Source: Cololabis saira
Taxonomy: Eukaryota > Chordata > Actinopteri > Beloniformes > Belonidae
Direction of reading: 5' to 3'
Assembly: GCF_033807715.1 (NCBI RefSeq)
Contig: NC_084590.1
Span: 4,211,577 to 4,275,576 of the forward strand
Length of the DNA: 64,000 bases
Under the pieces are notes generated by a model, which was not told where the DNA came from, searched no databases, and saw only the letters and a program-made list of their open reading frames with translations. Shown in pieces: positions 33,500 through 43,839 of this stretch (its first letter is position 1; each line of letters starts with the position of its first letter). The position numbers were made by a program, and so were the translations under genes.

Positions 33500-34545
33500 G
33501 TGACACATATATTGTCAAATTTAAAACTAGTCTTGGTCTTGAAATACCCAACCCCAGTTAATGTTTATCCATCGGTGACTATCAGCCACCTCGCCGTTTG
33601 TCACTAGAGAAGCGCGGGACCGTGTGCTGTGTGTGACCAGGCAGAGATGGACCCAGATAAAAAGGATTCTGCCAAATCCTGATTAAATCTACTCCCATGT
33701 TTGTCTTCCAGTATCAGGGATTACATTTTGTGTGTGTGTTGGGAGTTGCATGGTGCACTCGCCCACCAATACCCCATAAGGAGTGTTGCATTCCAGAAAA
33801 CTCCATGCTAATTAAGCCCCTACCCTCTCTCTCCCCTCAGCTTGTTTAAAGCTCTTGTCTCCAGAAGCAGCACCTTGGGGTGACTCAGATAATTTTCTCC
33901 ATTAATGAGCTTCATAATTACAAATAAGCAAAAGTGAAAGAGCAGATCGATTAACAGCCAAGTGTGAGATTCATTTGTTTAATAAAGGCCATTTTATAGT
34001 ATGCATTGGTAAAGACAAAAAAGTTCCATGTTCTCTAAAATCAACTTTTTTTAACCGTTTAGCAAGATACTTGGAGAATTATACGTTAAATGTATATACG
34101 TAACATAGTCACGCATAGTGATTAAAAAATACATCCTAGTGGAGCTGATCATAGCAGTAGTATTATTGACTTTGTTTTTAACAGTACAACTGTGTTGTAT
34201 ATGTGGGAGGAACAAAGACAAAGAAATATATAAAAAAAACATTGAACAACTGTAGTATATAAACAAAGGAGAAATGTCAACTATTACTTTCTTCATATTG
34301 ATAGTCAGACATGCCCTTCATACTAATCTCTATTGCAGAGGAGAGTTCAACATGTTTTAAGGTCAGCTGGAGTTTTATTGATGTAAACATGGAGAGATAA
34401 GTGCATGAACATGTTTGAAGTATTAGGTCGTCATACTGTTGGTAAATGTGCACAGCTATTTGATTTTTTTGATTTGAAGATTTTATTTCGAACATGCATG
34501 TTAAAAAAAATACAGAAAAGTAAAAAAACACAAATATATACAAAT
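33500..34545. other. Intergenic stretch with an enhancer-like block
   Basis: No gene. Within it 33860-33975 is unique and TAAT-rich ('ataattttctccattaatg', 'cataattac', 'cgattaac') and includes an AP-1-like TGACTCA near 33883. It resembles conserved enhancers. Unproven. Confidence 0.35.
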
Positions 34546-34554
34546 ATTTGTATA

Positions 34555-34604
34555 TATTATATAAATATAATATATACAAATATATATATATAATATACTA
34601 TATA

Positions 34605-34698
<94 letters not shown>

Positions 34699-34760
34699 TA
34701 TATATGTATATATATACACACATATATGTATATATATTTATATATATATATTAAAGTAAC
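34555..34760. repeat. (TC)n/(TA)n microsatellite
   Basis: A TC tract at about 34614-34641 runs into a long TATA tract and degenerate TATAAATA/TATGTA units. Confidence 0.95.
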
Positions 34761-34764
34761 CACT

Positions 34765-35270
34765 TATCGCGTCCTACCCCTGAATCTTACATACATTCTT
34801 ACATATAACAAAAGTTTCAATAAACGTACTTATAATACACTCATACCTACTTTAATAACTGTTCAATACAGTGATATAATACTCAATTATATGTTTATAT
34901 AAATATAGTCAAAATCAAACAAATCAAAGCAAACAAAAGAAAACAAAACAACCGCCCAGCATTTAGTTGCTACTATGTATGTATGTAATAATAAGTAATT
35001 ATAATGTATAGTATTACATTATCATTACTTTACTATAATACTACAATATAATAGAGAACAATAGACAGCAATGATATAACAGTATACTTGATTAACTATA
35101 TAAGAGTAGATATGCTATATATATACACTGGTTCATATATTTACCTCCAATTATATACATAAAAATTACTATAAATCTCTATATCGACATATCTACATAT
35201 AACTATAATCAATATATATTAATAGAGATATAGATATATAAATACTATAGGTATATACAGTATATGTATA
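34765..35270. other. Very AT-rich low-complexity stretch
   Basis: Dominated by TATA/ATAT/TAATA words. No gene or clear repeat unit. Confidence 0.6.
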
Positions 35271-35289
35271 TGATTGCTATGCCATCAAT

Positions 35290-36190
35290 CCAGCAAGGAC
35301 ACCCGTTTCTCCATATTCAGGATCCCAGGGATCTGCTGGAGTGAATCCCCACTCTCTTTTCAGGCCAGAACCAGGGGACACCCTGGACGGGTCACCGTCC
35401 ATCTCAGGCCACATACACACAACCACACACACTCCCATGGAAACTTGCAATCGGCAATTGACCTAACCTACATGCTTTTGGATTGTATCAGTTTTTATCA
35501 GTCCTTTATTGAAAGCCTCTTAACTTATTCTTTTATTTGTTGGTTCAACAACCTGTCACTCAGGGACAGAAACATCTTAACAGTGTGGTGAAAATCTGTT
35601 CCAAGATTATTGGACTCCAGCAGAGAGACCTGGGCTCCCTATGGGAACAGCAGGTTTTGAGGAAAACTCAGAGTATTCTGGAACTTCTGGGCACGTGTTA
35701 GGAAAATAATTTTCACTGCTCCTTCAGGACGTCGTTATGCCCAACCTGTGTGTAAGTCTTTTATCCCCTCTGCTGTTCGGCTATTACATTTAGAATTTAT
35801 CCTCATGAATTTGTTTGGAATGTGTATTTAGGTACTGTGTACATTCTAGGAATGTATATACAGTGTTTATAGACTTTTTTTTTAATTAATTTATTGGTAC
35901 CAGCACTTTTTTAATGCAACAAATTGCAGATTTTTGCACACAGCTGCCAACTTTCGCTCTGTGTTCTATTGAATGTTATGTGTTTGTTATGTGTGTGTTT
36001 GGGCGGGAGCTGCCGAATCAAATTGCCCTTCAAGGGATTAATAAAGTTGTTTTGAATTTGAATTTGAATTTGTATGAGGATGTCAAAATACCTGGAAAAG
36101 ACCCACGTGAGCATTGTGAGAACATGCAAACTACACAGAAAAGCCTCTGCTGCATTTCAAGCTGGGGACCTTATTACTGTGAGGCAACGG
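35290..36190 (+). repeat. Common fish repeat, interrupted by a LINE
   Basis: Left part: 'ggacaccctggacgggtcac', 'cacacacactcccatgg', 'aattgacctaacctacatgc'. Right part: 'aaaagacccacgtgagcat', 'gagaacatgcaaactacaca', 'ttactgtgaggcaacgg'. Together they read as one widespread fish repeat, split by the LINE at 35489-36069. Confidence 0.65.
35489..36069 (+). mobile_element. 5'-truncated LINE with target duplication TTGTAT
   Basis: Frames encode 'FYQSFIESLLTYSFICWF' followed by 'NNLSLRDRN', then 'PSGRRYAQPVCKSFIPSAVR', the C-terminal part of an L2/Rex1-like ORF2. A 3' UTR ends 'aataaagttgttttg' plus (AATTTG)n. TTGTAT lies at 35483-35488 and 36070-36075, giving exact insertion boundaries. Confidence 0.8.
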
Positions 36191-36194
36191 CTTT

Positions 36195-36835
36195 ATTAAT
36201 TGAGTTTTTGTTGATGACATACTATTCAGGTGTTTCCCCTCAATATTAATGTTATCGGGGGCGTTTCCTAGGAAGCCGGCGTTGATAGTCGGTCAAACCG
36301 CCTGTGGCAGCGATGACTTCCAGCAAAGACCTTTCCTCTTTGAACAACTGCTTCATTTCAGACACATTTTGCCGGATGCCTGGTGTGAAGGACTCGTACG
36401 TTGAGATCACACCACGGCATTTCTCTCTAAGCGGGCCACTGTAAAAGGCAGATTTCCTTTATTTGAGATCATTCTGTGTTGGATTTCTTTCCATGCTTAG
36501 TGTCATTCTCCTGCTGTCCTCGCCCCCCACCAAACATCTCTTAGGCTTCAGCAGGTGGACAGCCACCTTGGCTTTATATTTTAATAAACTTGAGTGTTCA
36601 TTACGTTCCTGATGAGGTCAAGTGTTCCTGGCCTAGAGGGAGTGGAATGAATCCAAATCGTGTAGCTCCCACCTCAGCATTTCACCACAAAGGGATGGCA
36701 AACTTCAAATGATTGATGTGTGATTTTTCTTCAACGTTGCTATAAACCACCTCCAAACTCATTTCATTCATTGAACTCCAGGTGTGCCAACTACTGACTC
36801 CAATTAGCGCTTATTCAGGTAGTTAGAGGGTTCAT
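36195..36835. other. Intergenic stretch, no feature recognised
   Basis: Unique sequence. No coding pattern. Confidence 0.5.
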
Positions 36836-36838
36836 TTA

Positions 36839-37226
36839 CCGTATTTTCCGCACTATAAGGCGCACCGCATTATAAGGCACACTGGCACAATGAATGACGT
36901 ATTTTAAAACCTTTTCCATATATAAGGCGCTACAGTAGAGGCCGGGGTTACGTTCTGCATCCATTAGACGGTGCTGCGCCAAAGAGAATGTCAACAAAAC
37001 AGTCAGATAGGTCAGTCAAACTTTATTAATAGATAACAAATCAGCTTTCTGACAACTCCATTCACTCCCAAAATGAATAAACAATTGTTTTATTATTTTC
37101 AAGTTACAAGACCTGTTGCGGCTCAATATTGATCCATATATAAAGCGCACCGGATTATAAGGCGCATGGTCAGCTTTTGAACAAATTGAAGGCTTTTAGG
37201 TGCGCCTTATAGTGCGGAAAATACGG
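36839..37226. mobile_element. TA-flanked MITE with CCGTATTTTCCGCAC termini
   Basis: The ends are inverted repeats CCGTATTTTCCGCACTATAA, with TA on both sides (36837-36838, 37227-37228). Internal copies of 'attataaggcgca' echo the ends. The TA duplication fits Tc1/mariner/pogo-type mobilisation. No coding capacity. Confidence 0.8.
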
Positions 37227-37229
37227 TAC

Positions 37230-37770
37230 TTCTTCCTCCTTCAATGTGCATGTTCGGTGGATGCGTTAAATAAAGACATACACTGTAATTGTGTTACCAG
37301 TTTAAGCACGCTTGTCTGTTATTGTCACATAGGTAAACACCAGGTTACATTTTATGCCAAATAAAATCAGAAAATAAATGAATTCCAAGGGGTGCACATA
37401 CAGTTTGGATACTTATGAGGCTTTTGCTTGTCCTTGAAACTTTTTAATTACCAAACAATGTTATACATAAATATTTGGAGGACTGCAAAGGGTCAGTTTC
37501 AGAACCGGCACAACAAGAAAAACCGATTAACCCCTTAAATCGAACTTACCTGTTCACTGAATGGTTCATTATAATCCTTTGCTGTTCAGTCAAACATTGT
37601 TCAAGCCTTCATAACTTTATGTACAATTCAAATGGAGTTGGCAAAAGTGTGTACGATGATGTGCAAGACACTTACAGTATACCTATGAAATTAGATCTAA
37701 CTAAAAGATGACATATTTCACCCAAACATTTTTCTCGTCTTTATCCTCTCTCCACGTCTCAGCTGGATGT
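37230..37770. other. Intergenic stretch, no feature recognised
   Basis: Unique AT-rich DNA. The short frame at 37475-37711 shows no family resemblance. Confidence 0.5.
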
Positions 37771-37776
37771 GCTAAG

Positions 37777-38392
37777 TACGGTGGCTGAGACCCGCCATTG
37801 CTGCAAATAAAAGTAACGCTTAGCAAATAAAATAAACACTACAAACAAAAAGAAATGCTGCTGCAAATAAAAGAAACGCTGCAAATATAAAGAAACCCCG
37901 CTGTGAATAAAATAAACTTCGCTGCAAATAAAATAAAAAAACGACGGAAATAAAAAAGCCACAACGGAAGTGAATTACCAGGGACTATTTTTGCCGATGC
38001 ACCGGTGTTGCACATTAAAAATGACACGTAGCGACGTTGAACACTAACCTTTTCACTTATTTTCTCGTTCGTTGTTCTTCTTATTCCTCGCTCTTCTTAT
38101 TTCTTCCTTTTCAATTACGTCCTCTTCGTCTTCTTCTTCTCCTCTCACGTAAAAAACACCGGTGCATCAGCAAAAACAGTCCCCGGTAATTCGCTTCCGT
38201 TGTGGCTTTTTTATTTGCGTGTTTTTTTTTTTATTTGTAGCGTTTCTTTTATTTGAAGCGCCCTTTATTTTTATTTGCAGCGTTTATTTTATTTGCAAAG
38301 TGTTTATTTTATTTGCAGCAGCGTTTATTTTTATTTGCAGCGTTTCTTTAATATTCAGCAATGGCGGGTCTCGGCCACCGTAGGCTAAGGGA
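37777..38392. mobile_element. Foldback-like element with long repeat-filled arms
   Basis: Outer ends TACGGTGGCTGAGACCCGCC and its complement near 38392 begin inverted arms of more than 200 bases. Each arm contains tandem 15-20 base units of the form 'gctgcaaataaaa(g)aaac'. The arms close on matching blocks 'ccacaacggaagtgaattac' (left) / 'gtaattcgcttccgttgtgg' (right) and 'gatgcaccggtgtt' / 'aacaccggtgcatc'. A ~150-base spacer separates them. This is the architecture of Foldback-type elements. Ser/Phe-rich frames across the arms are artefacts. Confidence 0.7.
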
Positions 38393-38500
38393 CTGTCAAG
38401 GTGCGTGGCGTTCTCTGAAACCCCAGCCGACAACATGCCGGCTAATTTACAGCCCACCCTCCTCCACACTGCCCCCATTCAACCTCTGGCAAACACACAC

Positions 38501-38570
<70 letters not shown>
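38501..38570. repeat. (CA)n microsatellite
   Basis: About 35 CA units, interrupted once near the left end. Confidence 0.95.
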
Positions 38571-38571
<1 letters not shown>

Positions 38572-38574
38572 GCA

Positions 38575-39960
38575 CTCTTCCTCTGCACTCTCTTCCGGCT
38601 CCCTCTCCCTGTTTTACTCTCTGTCGCTCTTTCTCTCCGACTGAGTGTGAAGATGCCAGAAATATGCTCCAGTGGAGACAAATCAGACCTTCCCGGCTGT
38701 GTCGTCGTAAAACATTCCCCTGGAAGGTTGTGACCTCCTCACCTTTTCAACTCATCTGTAGGCAGAGAGTCAGGGGAGGAGGAGGCTCCTCCATGCAGCG
38801 GCATAACTATCCCGTCCACATTAGCACATGAGAAGAGTCAGGAAGAGATACGGAGTTATTAGTGAAATGCATGAGCAGCTATAGAAATATGACTAAGTAC
38901 TCACCAATAAATGTACTGAATCCAGTTGGCTGTAGAAAATCAATGGAGACGGAACAATAATAAATCCAAGTTGACTGTTAGGAGTCACCTTTCTCCTTTA
39001 TAAAATATTAATGTCCGCCTTAAACAACCCCTTTACTCCACATACAGAACCACCTGAGACTCCAGAGCTTGCAGTTAACCTTGAAGCTTATTTATGTATA
39101 TGGGTTTATATAATGTTTACAGGGGCACGCATCCATGCATTTTCAAGGAATTGTAAGGCCGAATGAGATATATTTGGATGAAACATTTATAAACGTTATA
39201 GTTATGGTTTTCTAGAGTACTTACTTGTGGCTGCTAGCTTTAGGATTTGTTTATAATTTTAGAAAGTATCATTAGATTGGCACTAACTGGACTCGCTTGT
39301 CCTATACATTTAATAACATGTTTGTAGTTAAAGTTACACAATTAACCAGTTGACTGACAAGCAGCTGGGGAGCTGCATTGAATTTGAACAATGTTGAGAT
39401 AGTAGTGTGTGATGCCTTTATAAAGAGCTAACCACAACATTTTTGATCAGTCTTTGCATGGAAATCTGTGCAATAAGAAGGTTTTCAGCTGTTCCCCCGC
39501 CCTACCTTTGAGATGCTCTGGATTACATAATGTATCTCTAGCAGTCGGTTATTTTAAAGGCCAACTCGTGGATTGTGAATTTGCATCACACCTACAACTG
39601 TCTCTATGTTTCAACTTCATCAAGTTTTTTATTCTGTAGATACACACTACTGTTATGTATGATACAAGTAGTATGTACAGTTGAATGTATTCCAAACACA
39701 ATATGCTTAATAGCGTTTTGTGTCAGAAGAGACTACCAACTCAAAAACTCTGAGATATCACAACCCTCGCACTTAAACAATAATAATTTAGTGAGTTTTT
39801 CAGATATGCGAGATACTGTGACATCACAGACCCAGATCAGAGTAGGGGTGTCTAGCTTTGCCATACCTCTTAAGTGGCTAGTGGAAACCGTGACCTGAGT
39901 TCAAAAGAGACACATCCTGCAGACGTTTGACGTGGATCTGAGATACAACGTGCCCCCTTT
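38575..39960. other. Intergenic stretch, no gene recognised
   Basis: Unique sequence. Short frames (39454-39898) have no recognised domain. Confidence 0.5.
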
Positions 39961-39964
39961 AACA

Positions 39965-40403
39965 GGTTGCTTTGAACCGAGCTGTAGAAACTTGGCTGAA
40001 AACTGCTTTTATACGATATGCAGTGCTGCCGCCCCTACTTAAAAAACCTAACCTTGACCGCAGCGTACTGGCCAATTTTAGGCCCATCTCCAAACTGCCT
40101 TTTATTTCAAAAATCTCGGAGAAAGTTGTTCATGCTCAGCTAAAGTGGTTTTTGGATGAGCATGATGTCCTGGAGGTCTTTCAATCAGGCTTTAAAACCC
40201 TGCATAGCACCGAGTCAGCTTTGTTAAGGGTTTTTAATGACATCCTATTAGCAAATGACTCTGGTGATCATGTCATTCTTGTTCTGTTGGCCCTAACTGC
40301 AGCCTTTGACAATGTGGACCACGACAAGTGGCTCGGCCACGGCTCCTAGTGGGCATCAGTGGTACTGCAGATCTTATCTGGCCGAAAGAAACATGGGTGT
40401 AAC
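39965..40403 (+). pseudogene. L2-type LINE ORF2, upstream part (RT fingers/palm)
   Basis: An open frame of ~125 codons reads 'LPPLLKKPNLDRSVLANFRP', 'ISKLPFISKISEKVVHAQLK', 'FQSGFKTLHSTESALL' and 'LTAAFDNVDHD'. These are RT domains up to motif A, with the catalytic Asp of 'FDNVDH' at about 40307-40324. The endonuclease is missing, so the copy is 5'-truncated. The frame stops just before the hAT insertion at 40404. Confidence 0.85.
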
Positions 40404-41373
40404 TAGGGATGCCCCGATACCATTTTTTTCACACCGAGTACGAGTACGAGTATTTTAATTTGTGTACTCGCCGATACCGAGTACCGATCCGATACTTCTA
40501 CCACAAAAATAACTAGGCTAAAAATGCAATGAAAAATGCAATGAAAAATGCAATGAATTGGTAGACAGGTTTTATTTGAAACAGAAATTCAATTTTAAAC
40601 AAAACTCAGCCTGCCGGGCTTTCCTCCGCGCTTTACTCTCGTCGCAGGAACATCAACTGAGCATGTGCGGTGCTTCACCTGAAGCCATTCGTGTGAAACA
40701 ACATAAATAATCAAATAGAATTTAAAAAACAGGCTAAATGAAATGATGTTACACACTCTTGAACAGTAGGTGGCGGTATGCACCTTAAAGTTGGTTGCGA
40801 TCCACCAACAAAACAGAGAAGAAGAAGAAGAACATAAACAATCCCATTGTCACAGAGTGATACATGAGTGAGACTGGCAGAGCCGTTTCAGGCAAGATAG
40901 CGACAATTAATGCAAGCGGGACGCCAGCAGTGTGGACATATTTCAACATAAGGGACGACGACAAAAGCAAGACAGACTGCGGGCTGTCGGTGCGGCTAAC
41001 GCGGCTAACAGGCTAACGCGGCTAACCAGCTAACGCGGCTAACCGTAATGTAACAAGGGGATTGTTTATGTTGTACTGTGAGTTACGTGGAGTGTTTAAT
41101 AAAGTTCCCTGTGAGTAAGGGTAATACTCAACCATCCAGTTTGTATAAGATAGATAGATATTTACTGAAACAGGGAACAGCTGGCTGAGCAGCAGCAGCT
41201 CTGCTGGGGAGCCGCGGGGCGGCTAAACATCTCCCCCTAGAGGCGCTAACCAGTAACTACCTCAACAATGAAGTATCGGTGCGTGGTATCGGAGAATTTT
41301 TGCGAGTACGAGTATATGAGAGCAATATCGGCCCCAAGTACAAGGTACAAGTATCGGTATCGGGGCATCCCCG
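40404..41373 (+). mobile_element. hAT deletion derivative inserted in the LINE
   Basis: The inverted ends TAGGGATGCCCCGATACC and CGGGGATGCCCCGATACC (complement) are flanked by GGTGTAAC (40396-40403) and AGTGTAAC (41374-41381), a 7-of-8 target duplication. The LINE frame resumes right after. Subterminal 'gagtacgagta' and 'gtatcgg' repeats flank both ends. The interior holds a short frame (40864-41016) resembling a BED finger start and a CGGCTAAC minisatellite at 40992-41046. Confidence 0.88.
40864..41016 (+). pseudogene. BED-finger-like N-terminal relic of a hAT transposase
   Basis: A 50-residue frame reads 'ATINASGTPAVWTYFNIRDD' then 'DKSKTDC'. 'S.VW.YF......' before a Cys is the start of a BED zinc finger, which is the N-terminal DNA-binding domain of many hAT transposases. 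The second Cys and the His pair are absent, and the frame runs into the CGGCTAAC repeat and stops. It is a residue of the parent transposase gene. Confidence 0.55.
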
Positions 41374-41381
41374 AGTGTAAC

Positions 41382-42370
41382 CCTTGGAACTTCGGAATCC
41401 AGCTCTGCTCCACTGCCGTATGGGGTTCCACAGGGGTCGATCTTGGGGCCCCTGCTCTTCTCTCTGTATTTACTGCCACTGAGCTCCATCCTGAGAAAGC
41501 ATGGCATATCTTTCCACTTCTATGCTGACGACAGTCAGATATATGTGCCGCTGAAAAAGAAATATGCCTTCTCCCTCACACCACTTAAGGCTTGTCTTGA
41601 AGACTTCAAAGCCTGGATGGCCTTGAACTTTTTAAACTTCAATGAGAAAACAAACAGAGGTGATGGTGTTTGGTCCCAGTGGCTCTTGTAAACCCCTCCC
41701 TGTTGACATGGGCATTTTGGCAGATTATTTAAAGCCAACAGTCACAAACTTGGGTTTTAAGATGGACAGTGATTTTAAACTAGATCGGCAAATTAGTGCT
41801 GTGGTGAAGTCCAACTTGTTTCATATTAGACAGCTGGCAAAGGTGAAGTCCTTCCTTGCACAACAGCACTTTGAAACAGTAAGTCATGCCTTCCGTCACA
41901 TCTTGGCTGGATTACTGTAATGCACTTTATTTTGGAGTCAGTCAGTCCTCCACTGCACGTCTCCAGTTGGTGCAAAACGCTGCCGTTCGCCTCTTAACCC
42001 GAGTACGTAAGAGGGAGCACATAACTCCCATCCTAGCCTCCCTCCACTGGCTGCCTGTGCATTTTAGAGTCTTTTTTAAGATTATATTATTTGTTTTTAA
42101 ATCTTTAAGTGGTCTGGCCCCGCTTTACCTCTCTGAGCTCCTCCCCCCCCACGCTCCTGCTTGGTGCCTCAGGTCAGCTGATCTGGATCGGGATAGAGCT
42201 TTTTCTGTTGCCGCTCCAAAATGATGGAACGAGCTTCCTTTAAACATTAGACAAGCCTCCTCACTGTCCATTTTTAAAACTCGTCTTAAAACCCATTTTT
42301 ATTCCTTGGCTTTCAACCCTGCATGAGACTCTGCTCCTATTTTAGTGTTTTTATGGTTTGTTTTTAGTTA
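41382..42370 (+). pseudogene. L2-type LINE ORF2, downstream part
   Basis: Frames continue the RT with 'ILGPLLFSLYLLPLSSILRK', 'HFYADDSQIY' (YADD at 41521-41532), 'LGFKMDSDFKLDRQISAVVK', 'LLDYCNALYFGVSQSSTARL' and 'ITPILASLHWLPVHFRVFF'. Frameshifts occur near 41680 and 41900, and a stop replaces a coding codon at 42222-42224 inside 'SVAAPK-WNELPL'. The 3' UTR begins near 42325. Confidence 0.85.
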
Positions 42371-42861
42371 TTAGGGCCCGAGCACTTACAGTGCGAAGGC
42401 CCTATTGTATCTGTAGGAATTGTTATTCCTTCTTTCTTTATTTTCCTTCTGACAAAAGGAGGGCCTTTTTGCCCCCCTAAACGTGCCCCAAAAGTCACCA
42501 AATTTTGCACGCAAGCTAGGCCTGGCGAAAAATTTGATATTTAATGGTTTGCATTAATGGGCGTGGCAAAAATGGCTCAACAGCGCCCCCTAGAAAAGTT
42601 TTCTCTACCATAGCTTTTGAATGGTTTGACATAAAGACTTGCGGGTGGTGTCATCTGACTCGGTTTTGAGTACTTGACCTTCATTGGCATGAATTAGCCC
42701 TGCCCCTTCTTCTGATTGGTCGATATGTGATACTTCCGATTTTCTGCAATAACTTTTGAATGGTTTAACATAGAGAGTCGTGGGTGGTGTCATTTCTGAT
42801 ATGCTTATGGGGGCGGTGGCCGTGAGTGCGAGGGCCTGTTCATCGCTGCTTGCAGCTTTAA
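42371..42861 (+). repeat. GGGCCCGAGC repeat, copy 4 (internally deleted)
   Basis: Same ends as the other copies, but only ~490 bases. The segment between 'cagcgccccctagaaaag' and 'ataacttttgaatgg'-type units is shortened. It sits in the LINE 3' UTR with ATT outside both ends, so it is younger than the LINE. Confidence 0.8.
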
Positions 42862-43016
42862 TTGTTTTATTGTTTTTAATTAGTTTTAAAAACAATTATT
42901 TTAGTATTTATTTCTTGTTAATTGTCTTATGTTCCTGTGTTGTTTTATTTATTTGTGTACAGCACCTTGTTTTTAGCTGTGGTTGTTTTAAAGTGCTTTA
43001 TAAATAAAGTTTAGTT
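42862..43016 (+). mobile_element. L2-type LINE 3' UTR end
   Basis: 'tgtacagcaccttgttttta', 'ttttaaagtgctttataaat' and 'aaagtttagttgag' form the LINE 3' terminus with a short TTGAG-type tail. It continues the LINE sequence after the inserted repeat. Confidence 0.75.
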
Positions 43017-43019
43017 GAG

Positions 43020-43520
43020 TTCAGATGAGATATTCCCTATGGTTTGACCAAAAGATTTCCCTCACTTCATTAAGATCTCAGGAAATCATGTCAGCTTTTG
43101 AAAAAGGACATAATGTCTCCTCTAAGACCTAAAGCATTATTTTCTGAGTTGTATTTTTTTTTTCCATCTTTGGTCTAAATGACTCTTAATGACTCAGTGA
43201 AATTGTATTTTTCTTCCAATTGCTTTTGAAATCCTCCCACACAGCACCAGTCCTTGCCTCCTGAAAACCCTGCGTTACAGCTAACGTGAATATACTCACA
43301 CACTTTCTCGCACACGCGTGCGGCGTGGAGCTCATCCCCTGTCAGACTCCCTGTTGCTCTTACCTGATGGAGCCATCAGCCGGAAGCCAGACGGGGAAAC
43401 AGTTGTTCTCATGGTCGTATCCACCGCTGCAGAGCACCCACACAGGGAAACACAAACAATTTGGCGTCCCTCCCACGGTCACAGCTCTGGGAGCCAGCAG
43501 GGGAGGCACCTACGCTTTAG
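43020..43520. other. Intergenic stretch, no feature recognised
   Basis: Unique sequence. The two overlapping frames here owe their length to the following microsatellite. Confidence 0.5.
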
Positions 43521-43522
43521 TC

Positions 43523-43606
<84 letters not shown>

Positions 43607-43607
43607 T
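43523..43607. repeat. (TGCG)n microsatellite
   Basis: About 20 GTGC tetramers in near-perfect array. CpG-containing and potentially Z-DNA forming. Confidence 0.95.
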
Positions 43608-43839
43608 GTGTCTCTGTGTGTGAGAGAGAGAAAGGCAGAGAGACAGAAAAAGGAAAGAGAAGTCATCAATTTAAACATTTTGGGTTGTATTTCTGACAAA
43701 GTGTTTTCAATAGCAGCGGCATAATGACACATTGACTAAGAACAAGTGACCTCAACAAGTTTCTGGTTTCTTTTTTTTTAATTATTATTATTCGGAATCA
43801 CACAAACATTACAGCAGCATAAAATAAGCATACCTGCAT

